Source: Azorinus chamasolen
Lineage: Eukaryota > Mollusca > Bivalvia > Cardiida > Solecurtidae
Assembly (NCBI GenBank): GCA_963576725.1
Contig: OY755242.1
Location: 3,241,593-3,305,592, forward strand
DNA: 64,000 nt
Direction: 5' to 3'
Part shown: positions 55,440-64,000 of the stretch, piece by piece
How the letters are laid out: each line of letters opens with the position of its first letter
Numbering within the stretch: position 1 is the first letter of the stretch
Made by a program: the position numbers and the translations under genes
Notes under the pieces: generated by a model
What the model was told of the DNA's origin: nothing
Databases searched by the model: none
Seen by the model: the letters and a program-made list of their open reading frames with translations, nothing else

Positions 55440-58400
55440 TTAGCTCACCAGAGCACTTTTGTGCTCAGGGTGAGCTTTTGTGGTCACCTGATGTCCGTCG
55501 GTGTGCGTCATGCGGTGTGCGTTGTCAGTCGTCAACAATTTAAACCTTAAAAAATCTTCTCTGAATCTACAGGGTTCTCAGCTTTCATATTTGGCACATA
55601 GCATCATCTATAGGTTCTCTACAAATGTTATATAAAATATGCCACTGGGGTCAAAATTGGCCCCGTCCCAGGGGTGACCAGTTTTCAATAGAATCATATA
55701 GTAAAATTTTGAAATTCTTCTCCTTTGAAACTGGAAGGTTCTCAGCTTTCATATTTGGCACATAACATCATGTTCAGGTCAACTACAAAAGTTATATAAA
55801 TTATGGCCCTAGGGTCAAAATGGCCCCGCCCCAGGGATGGCCAGTTTTCAAAAGAAACATATAGTGAAAACTTTGAAAATCTTCTCCTCTGAAACTGTAA
55901 GGATCTAAGCTTTCATATATGGCACATAGTATCATGTGCAGGTCTTGTACAAAAGTTATTTAAATTATGTCCCTGGAGTCAAAATTGTTCCGCCCCAGGG
56001 TGGCCAGTTTTCAATAGAAATGTATAGTGAATACTTTGAAAATCTTCTTCTCTGAAACTGTAAGGATCTAAGCTTTCATATTTGGCACATAGTATCATGT
56101 GCAGGTCTTGTACAAAAGTTATTTAAATTACGTCTCTGGGGTCAAAATTGTCCCGCCCCAGGGTGGCCAGTTTTCAATAGAAATGTATAGTGAAAACTTT
56201 GAAAATCTTCTCTGAATCTACAGGGTTCTCAGCTTTCATATTTTACACATAGCATCATGTTCAGGTCCTCTACAAAGTTTATTATACCCCCCTTTTGAAA
56301 AAAATGGGGGTATATTGCTTTGCACATGTCGGTCGGTCGGTCGGTCGGTCTGTCGGTCGGTCGGTAGATCGATGGTTTCCGAACGACAACTAATAAACGA
56401 CTTGACCTAGAATCTTCAAACTTGCTGTGGTGGTTGGTCATGACAAGTAGATGACCCCTATTGTTTTTGAGGTCACTAGGTCAAAGGTCAAGGTCACCAT
56501 GACCTAAAATGGTGAAATAGTTTCCGATCAATATCTGCTCAAGGGTTTGGCTTAGGATCTTCAAATTTGCTTAGTTGGTTGGTCATGACAACTATATTAG
56601 CCCTATAGTTTTTTAGGTCACTAGGTCAAAGGTCAAGGTCACCATGACCTTAAAGGGTGAAATAGTTTGCGATCAATAACTGCTCGAGGGTTTGGCCTAG
56701 GATCTTCAAATTTGCTGTGGTGGTTGGTAATGACCACTAGATGACCCCTATTGCTTTTTAGGTCACTAGGTCAAAGGTCAAGGTCACCATGCTCTTAACT
56801 GGTCAAATGGTTTCCGATCAATAACTGCTCAAGGGTTTGGCTTACAATCTTCAAACTTGCTGCGGTAGTTGGTCATGACAACTGGATGACCCCTATTGTA
56901 TTTGAGGTCACTAGGTCAAAGGTCAAGGTCACCATGACCTTAACTTGTAAAATGGTTTCTGATCAATAACTGCTGAAGGGTTTGGCTTAGGATCTTCAAA
57001 TTTGCTTAGGTGGTTGGTCATGACAGCTATATTAGCCCTATAGTTTTTTAGGTCACTAGGTCAAAGGTCAAGGTCACCATGACCTTAAAGGGTGAAATAG
57101 TTTGCGATCAATAACTGCTCAAGGGTTTGGCCTAGGATCTTCAAATTTGCTGTGGTGGTTGGTAATGACCACTAGATGACCCCTATTGCTTTTAAGGTCA
57201 TTAGGTCAAAGGTCAAGGTCACCATGCTCTTAACTGGTCAAATGGTTTCCGATCAATAACTGCTCAAGGGTTTGGCTTACAATCTTCAAACTTGCTGCGG
57301 TAGTTGGTCATGACAACTGGATGACCCCTATTGTATTTGAGGTCACTAGGTCAAAGGTCAAGGTCACCATGACCTTAACTTGTAAAATGGTTTCTGATCA
57401 ATAACTGCTGAAGGGTTTGGCTTAGGATCTTCAAATTTGCTTAGGTGGTTGGTCATGACAACTAGATGAGCCCTATTGTTTTTTAGGTCACTAGGTCAAA
57501 GGTCAAGGTCACCATGACCTTAAAGGGTGAAATAGTTTGCGATCAATAACTGCTCAAGGGTTTGGCCTAGGATCTTCAAATTTGCTGTGGTGGTTGGTAA
57601 TGACCACTAGATGACCCCTATTGCTTTTTAGGTCACTAGGTCAAAGGTCAAGGTCACCATGCTCTTAACTGGTCAAATGGTTTCCGATCAATAACTGCTC
57701 AAGGGTTTGGCTTACAATCTTCAAACTTGCTGCGGTAGTTGGTCATGACAACTGGATGACCCCTATTGTATTTGAGGTCACTAGGTCAAAGGTCAAGGTC
57801 ACCATGACCTTAACTTGTAAAATGGTTTCTGATCAATAACTGCTGAAGGGTTTGGCTTAGGATCTTCAAATTTGCTTAGGTGGTTGGTCATGACAACTAG
57901 ATGAGCCCTATTGTTTTTTATGTCACTAGGTCAAAGGTCAAGGTCACCATGACCTTAACTGGTGAAATGGTTTGCGATCAATAACTGCTCGAGGGTTTAG
58001 CTTAGGATCTTCAAACTTGCTGTGGTGCTTGGACATGACCAGTAGATAACCCCTATTATTTTTTAGGTCACTAGGTCAAAGGTCAAGGTCAATGACCTTA
58101 ACTGGTGAAATGGTTTGCGATCAATAACTGCTTTGGGTTTGGCTTAGGATCTTCAAACTTGCTGTGGTGGTTGGCCATGACAACTAGATGACCCCTATTG
58201 ATTTTGAGGTCACCAGGTCAAAGATCAAGGTTATCATGACCTTAGCTGATGAAATGGTTTCCAATTAATAACTGCTCAATGGTTTGGTTCGAGAAACTTG
58301 CTGTGGTAGTTGGTTGTGACCACTTGATGACCCCTATAGTTGTTGAGGTCACTAGGTTAAAGGTCAAGGTCACCATGACCTTAATATGTGAAATGTTTTC

Positions 58401-59490
58401 AGATCAATAAATGATCAGTGGTTTGGCTTAGGATCTTCAAAGTTGCTGTGATGATTAGTCATGACCGCTAGATGACCTCTATAGTTGAGGTCACTAGATC
58501 AAAGGTCAGGGGGTCTGGGGGGGTATACATGTTTTACAAACATCTCTTGTTTAAATTATGTCCCGGGGTCAAAATTGGCCCCGCCCCAGGGGTGCTTGTT
58601 TTCTATAGAAACATATAGTAAAACTTTGAAAATCTTCTTTTCTGAAACTAGAAGATTCTCAACTTTCATATTTGGCACATAGCAACATGTTGAGGTCCTC
58701 TACAAAAGTTATATAAATTATGCCCCTGGGGTCAAAATTGGCCCACCCCAGGGGTAGCCAGTTTTTAATAGAAATGTATAGTGAAAACTTTGAAAATCTT
58801 CTTATCTGAATATATAGGGTTCTAAGCTTTCATATTTTACACATAGCATCATGTTCAGGTCCTCTACAAAAGTTATATAAATTATGTCCCTGGGGTCAAA
58901 ATTGGCCCCGCCCCAGGGGTGGCTTGTTTTCTATAGAAACATATAGTAAAACTTTGAAAATCTTCTCCTCTGAAACTAGAAGGTTCGTAACTTTCATATT
59001 TGGCACATAGCATCATGTTGAGGTCCTCTATAAAAGTTATATAAATTATGCCCCTTGGGTCAAAATTGGCCCCACCCCAGGGGTAGCCTTCTTTCGATAG
59101 AAATGTATAGTGAAAACTTTGAAAATCTTGTCCTCTGAATTTACAGGGTTCTCAGCTCTCATATTTGACACATAGCATCATGTTCAGATCCTCTACAAAA
59201 GTTATATAAATTATGTCCCAGGGGTCAAAATTGGCCCCGCCCCAGGGTTAGTCCATTTTCAATAGAAACATATAGTGAAAACTTCAAAAATCTTCTCCGC
59301 TGAAACTGGAAAGCTCTCAACTTTCACATATGGTACATTGCATCATGTTATATATATTATGCCCCTGGGGTCAAAATTTGTCCTGCCCCAGGTCCAGTTA
59401 GTTTTCTATAGAAACATATAGTGAAAACATTGAAAATCTTCTTCTCTGATTGTCTGGTGAGCGATATCAGGGCCATTCTGGCCCTCTTGT
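55440..59490 (+). mobile_element. TTAGCTC...CCTCTTGT element, copy F, split
   Basis: TTAGCTCACCAGAGCACTTT to GGGCCATTCTGGCCCTCTTG. Its monomers run 55560-56280 and resume at 58551 (AATTATGTCCCGGGGTCAAA), with the TATACC element inserted between. Confidence 0.85.
56283..58550 (+). mobile_element. TATACC...CTCTTGT element with 435-bp higher-order repeat
   Basis: TATACCCCCCTTTTGAAAAA and a GGTCGGTC run, ending TACATGTTTTACAAACATCT and CTTGT. Three-monomer blocks repeat with a period of exactly 435 bp (TTAAAGGGTGAAATAGTTTG at 56650, 57085 and 57520), nearly identical, so expanded recently. Confidence 0.9.
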
Positions 59491-59624
59491 TTAAAAAATC
59501 CGTAACATATTACAGAAACTTTGACAGAAAGACAAAATTCCATGATGAAATGTGTCAAGGAAATTTGAAATTATGTCAGGGAAATGTCAGGTAATTTTGT
59601 GTCTTCTGGTTTGTGGCAACCCTT

Positions 59625-60583
59625 TCAGTATATTCACTTCCCATATTTGTTTCTCAACACAAGGTACAGTAGTTGTGTAGGCATAGTCCAATTATTATCA
59701 ATAACTTGTTGACATTTATACAAGTGATACACTTCGTTAAAAATATACAATATAGAATGCTATTATAAGTCTAAATCTGTGCAGATATGGATACGCCCTT
59801 GCAAACAGAGCAGACTTTTATATGTGGTCATGGCCTGCTATGCTTGCTTATAGAATAATATAAGACAATATATAAGATAATTATCTCCAGTCTAATAAAC
59901 CATAATAAGGTTTTTTTTTATAACTCGACTATTCGAAGAAATGGAGAGCTATTAGACACCCTCACGTCTGAGGCGTTGCAGGTTAAGATTTTCTATCAAC
60001 CTACAATCAGGCATATATCTCCAAAGCTGATGCTTATATTGCATATTAATTTGACCAATAACATCAAACCTTGACCCCAACCTTCAAGGAGGACAATTCT
60101 AGATAATGACAAACGTCCAGTTACAGCAGCGACATGCTAGGATCTCTACTGTGGCGCAAGCCGAATGTGAATCACGCGTTACTGTTTAATTCTTTTATTT
60201 TCACAACAAATGTAAAAATAAATAAATGTTTCGATTTGAACACACTTTGTTTTACACACTGGGCTAAGAAAATCATATTACTTTTCTTGAAAATCCTTTA
60301 ATTTCCGATTAAAGTTTTACCACTGTAAGCTGGGGACGTTTTTGGATAGGTGGCCATTTTTAAAAAAATTCCCATGATCCGACTGGTCATGTGTGTCCTA
60401 ATATGCAAATAGCATGTCATATAATAAGTGCTCCCTCTCTACAATGACACCCTTTGGGATGCGAATATTGTATGTGTTGTTCAGAGGGAGTTGTTATAGG
60501 GAGGAAAAATCAAACATAATTAGCTTGTTTGCAGATCCCCAGATAAGGTGTATTTCGAGAACTAAAACCGTTATACGTCAAGG
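59625..60583. other. Mostly unique sequence with repeat fragments
   Basis: 59800-59850 carries a degraded MITE core. 59930-60070 resembles the TTAGCTCGTCTG element start (AACTCGACTATTCGAAGAAA). No gene was seen. Confidence 0.4.
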
Positions 60584-60658
60584 AAACCCTATGTTGTGAC
60601 CATTCTTTAGAATCGTCACAAAGTGGTGATTCTAAAGAGTGGTCACAACATAGGGTTT
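60584..60658. repeat. 33-bp-stem inverted repeat (hairpin)
   Basis: The arms 60584-60619 and 60626-60658 pair over 33 bp with one mismatch and a 3-nt bulge (AAACCCTATGTTGTGACCA and complement), loop about 6 nt. No matching copy was seen elsewhere in the window. Confidence 0.85.
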
Positions 60659-61800
60659 AATGGAGGAATAAAGAAAATACAATGGAAAAAGATTGTATCT
60701 GGAGCCTTGTTGTTTCGGAAACAGTGACATGCGTTGTTGTAAGGAGGGAATAGTTATTGAGAAGGCCGTTGTAGGGAATGAGCACTGTATGTCAGAGCCA
60801 AAAAAATACCCTTGTTATGAGTAATCATAAATAGTCTGTCTCTCTATATTTAGGCATTAAAATTTCTTAATTGACGTTCATGTTAGAAAAGGTAATTTCT
60901 ATCGTTTGAAAAGATGAAGAAATTATGAACAGGGTATGGGTTAATACTGGCTGCTTGGAATCAGAAAATCACGTTCCTTGGTTTCTTATCCCACAAAGAA
61001 TGAAGAGCTGAACTTTTTACAATCTGACTGTAGTGTGCATTTTATAATAATTTAAAAAATTGCACACAACAATTAATTTTCATGCTAAAAGTTGTAAATT
61101 AGTACAGTTCTGTGAATTTATATTCATATTATTGAAATATATAATTATGCATGGATTCAGTGATTAAAAAGACAGGCTTCATGATCATTTGGATTTATTT
61201 GAAATTCATAAACCAACAACAGATCAACAAATCTTCTGATCACATACCCTAATTATTGTCAGTATTCAAATTGCCCTAATTAGAATGACACTCTTGGGCA
61301 CATAGTGCAGGCCCTGATCAAACAGATGAAGGAGCAGTTTGATCAGTGTACACTATTAGCTACTATACAACTGTAATTAGATTATATTGAAATGGTGCCA
61401 ATTGACTTGTTCAGCCTTACAAACCCATGAACAGATTTTGGGTGTCTGAATACTATGGATAATAGTGTAGGACTGTAGCTGCTGGTAAGGGCAAACTGGG
61501 TTAGAAAAGATCCGCTAGTTGTTAAACACTGGCTAATCGAGGTCTAAAACAGTTTGCATTGTCGACAAGGTTGGATTTCACTGAATTTTCAAAGTAGAAT
61601 AATCTATCGTTGTTTATTGATAGAGATTATTTAGTATGAAAAGCTATTATTTGCAATATAATTTTCCATGTCCTACAGTATAGATCATGGTTTCTGTAGA
61701 CCAGAATAGAACACATACAATATATAGTTTCCAAATGCTATCTGTAAAAGGTTTGAAAACATTTGTATAGCTAACATAATTTGCTTACAATGAATATTAG
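60659..61800. other. Unique AT-rich sequence with one short core fragment
   Basis: 61300-61350 has a GATCAAACAGATGAAGGAGC...TTTGATCAG remnant. Nothing else was recognised. Confidence 0.4.
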
Positions 61801-61804
61801 AATT

Positions 61805-62016
61805 TACCCTTTACTCCATTAAAACACCTTTGCCAACAAAATAGAGGCAGATCAGATAGGTCATGTAGGAATGGTCTGACCAAGGTCTGTTTTGTTTGCT
61901 TATGATATATTAATTATAGATATGACTCCAGTTTCTGAAATGGAACACTTTGCTGTGTTCATATGGTATTTGAAAAACAAAAACATTAATAATGAATATT
62001 CATGGAGTAAATGTTT
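61805..62016. mobile_element. Degenerate TTAA MITE
   Basis: CCCTTTACTCCATTAAAACA to GAATATTCATGGAGTAAATG, with the core GCAGATCAGATAGGTCATGT. Confidence 0.65.
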
Positions 62017-62625
62017 AGTAACAATATACAGTAGACAAAACTGCTTAACTGTCACCTTGTGTTTTATCATATTGTAAAGTTATGAAACAATTGTTTGGAC
62101 AAGTTGCATGTAGACAACTTGCATTCAGGTTTGACTTCCCCAGTCATTAGACAGCAATTATTGTTTTGTAAATCGGTAGGTAAAGGGTAGGGACTCTATG
62201 TTAAAAAAAAAGAAGACTGTGTGAAGTATTTTTCTCTTTAAATAGAAATTGAAATGTGACGGTTTGGCAGTTTTGCTGAATGTAGACATATAAAATATTA
62301 GTCTATAGAATGTTGAAAAGTACTGAAACTGCCATCCTATGAGTCATTTTAATATTGTTATCTGGCCATCAAAACATATAAGGTTCACTGTGTTAGTGTA
62401 CCAACATATCACAATTACCTCTAGTTGATGTAGATATAACTCATGTTTTATCAATATACATATTTACAATAGTAGATCTCATTTACAATCTTATATAGAG
62501 ATCATGTTTTGTTGGCATTTATTACTCTTTGTACACTAAGTAATGTTTCGTCTGCAAAAATTGTTGTCTGCTTCAATTACTTAATTATTAAAATAAAAGT
62601 TGTCAGTTTTTTGGCAAAAATTATC
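62017..62625. other. Unique AT-rich sequence, nothing recognised
   Basis: No ORF, splice pair or repeat stood out. Confidence 0.4.
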
Positions 62626-62629
62626 ATCT

Positions 62630-62745
62630 AAGATCAAGTCAAACATTTTGGATCCTGATGAGACGCCACATTATGTGGCATCTCATCTTGAGCCAAACTG
62701 CTTGCATAGGTAATGACGGTTTAGCCTTTGTAGGCAAAGAGTTAC
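62630..62745. mobile_element. Short palindromic MITE-like element
   Basis: Core GATGAGACGCCACATTATGT with its complement GGCATCTCATC. The flanks 'caaacattttggat' and 'gagccaaactgcttgcata' are weakly inverted. The core has the GATGAGAC...GTCTCATC architecture but a different centre. Confidence 0.55.
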
Positions 62746-62853
62746 TTCCAAAATTAATTAAAAAAAGAAAAATGCTCAAGTACTCGACGACTGTTCTTAG
62801 CTGAAATGATTTGTTCAAATTGCAATATGCAGAACTGTAGATATTAGAAGTAT

Positions 62854-63103
62854 TTAACTCTTCGCTTGCTATTCACGTCAATATACCTACCTGTAAATAG
62901 TGAAGACCCAGATGAGACAGCTCCTACAGGAGCTGTCTCATCAGGGTCTGCACTATTTACAAGTTGATTGTGCAACTTATGCACTCCACAGCAGTGATTG
63001 CACAGCGAAATACTTGTACACAGTTAAGATATATGTAATTATACAACAGGGCATGGGTAAAGAAGGAGAAATGTATTTTAAAATTCAGCAAGCGAAGGGT
63101 TAA
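62854..63103. mobile_element. TTAA MITE, 'CTTCGCTTGCTG' family, copy 4 (inverted)
   Basis: TTAACTCTTCGCTTGCTATT to CAGCAAGCGAAGGGTTAA, with the core GATGAGACAGCTCCTACAGG. Confidence 0.85.
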
Positions 63104-63334
63104 AAATCTATGCAATATGATTTTCTATATTTCTCCTTCAAACCATTATAGTACTTATTATATGCCAACAGCATGAAGTATAACTTTGAAATAAAAAACA
63201 ATGGAAAGAATTAATTTGTACTCCTCTTATCTAACATGAGAAATGCATATTTTGCTATTGAAAACAACTGTGTACTCAGACCAGCCATAGTTTACTGCCA
63301 GTTTTACATTGGTTACTAGTATGGTAGTGTAATG

Positions 63335-63592
63335 CAGTAAAACCTCTCTAAACCATGATTCTAGTAGACACTAATTACTTTTTTGCTGGTGGCTACTTAA
63401 TGCAGAGTGAGAGCCACACAGAAAGCTCCTGTAAGAAGTTTTCTGCATGACTTTCATCCTGCATATTCAAGCAGCCAGCTGCCAAAAAGTATTATTATTA
63501 CAGCTTTCCGTATGGCTTTCACCCTGCATTACACAGCTATCTGCCTAAAACGTTTTCTCTACTAGAATCCCGGTTTAGAGAGTGTTCTGTTG
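63335..63592. mobile_element. MITE with CAGTAAAACCTCTCTAAACC termini
   Basis: The left CAGTAAAACCTCTCTAAACC pairs with GGTTTAGAGAGTGTTCTGTT on the right. The arms also share TCTAGTAGA/TCTACTAGA. Pogo/Tigger-like termini (inference). Confidence 0.75.
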
Positions 63593-64000
63593 TAGTGTAT
63601 ACTAATGCAACAGCTGTTCTAGGTTACACTTACCAAAGCTATGATAAATATGTTACGTTTTCAACATACGCAGAAATAAACTCAGATATAAGTGTAAGAA
63701 ATGAGTTACTCTTAGTTATCCCAATATCTTCACTTCTACTGCACTTCTTATACTAATTCATCGGATTCAGCAAGTAATATATCGGTCACAAAACTATAAG
63801 TCATATGTGCTTTACACTAAGAGGATGCACTTGGACCGTAAGAACATGCAGGAAAACTAAAAGTAATGAACTTTGTAATGTGTCTTTATCAGTTCTTACG
63901 ATCTAGACCTGGACAGGTAAAGACACTGTGTTAAAGGCATTTCGAAAGGAATGTTGACCCATTAACCCCATGCTGTGTATTTTGGGTGCTGACTTTTAGG
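63593..64000. other. Window end, nothing recognised
   Basis: Unique sequence. A GACAG|GTAAAG donor-like site at 63917 has no supported exon. Confidence 0.35.

Larger units (their letters stand above)
55311..59624. mobile_element. Outer MITE (CAGGGTTGCCAC termini) of a three-level nest
   Basis: Left CAGGGTTGCCACCCCTCAGG and right GTGGCAACCCT are inverted. Subterminal 'GTCAGGGAA(A)TTT' repeats occur on both sides (55330-55420 and 59555-59590). The original element was about 250-260 bp. Target duplications are not clear. The CAGGG start suggests hAT; this is an inference. Confidence 0.7.

Overview
This window is eukaryotic, AT-rich and dominated by transposable elements. The best reading is a bivalve mollusc, possibly a clam. 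The evidence is a Penelope-like retroelement of the N-terminal-endonuclease (Naiad) type with in-frame UGA codons at conserved cysteine positions, a state reported for clams. There are also many families of short elements with internal ~145-165 bp tandem arrays, of the sort described in bivalves (Pearl-like), tRNA-derived SINEs, and dense TTAA-flanked MITEs. The species cannot be fixed from sequence alone.

Host genes are sparse and split into small exons on the + strand. (1) An unidentified gene has three phase-compatible exons at 1214-1253, 2555-2674 and a terminal exon at 24502-24599. (2) Two consecutive exons of an AKT/protein kinase B orthologue lie at 30082-30213 and 30963-31028 (glycine loop, VAIK-type lysine, and the AKT-typical DEVAHTLTENRVLQ segment). 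I found no further AKT exons. (3) A third gene has exons at 48497-48553, 50079-50168 and a terminal exon at 51447-51496; all splice phases agree, although no exon is long enough to stand out as an ORF.

Region by region: 0-4 kb holds MITEs, a TCTG/TCTA microsatellite, a SINE and two exons. 4.3-7.15 kb is an element with an internal ~164 bp array. 7.8-16.0 kb is a TATACC-ended tandem-repeat element split by a complete LINE (7955-14649, 7-bp target duplication CATGACT). That LINE is itself split by a 5'-truncated Naiad tail (9636-10102). 16-33 kb is mostly MITEs, SINE copies and tandem-repeat elements around the AKT exons. 33-40.5 kb holds four TTAGCTC-type tandem-repeat elements. 40.56-44.69 kb is the Naiad-type Penelope-like element on the minus strand, uninterrupted for 1064 codons except for three UGAs. 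45.4-48.1 kb is a ~310 bp satellite with dimeric structure. 48.5-51.5 kb is the third gene. 51.8-59.6 kb is a transposon nest containing a hAT-type element with a perfect 8-bp target duplication (53290-54421) and a three-deep nest at 55.3-59.6 kb. 59.6-64 kb is mostly unique sequence with scattered MITEs and inverted repeats.

The strongest single observation is the multi-selenocysteine Penelope-like element. Its three stops are all UGA, all in one frame, and each replaces a cysteine expected in the endonuclease zinc motif, the CxC linker motif or the RT N-terminal region.
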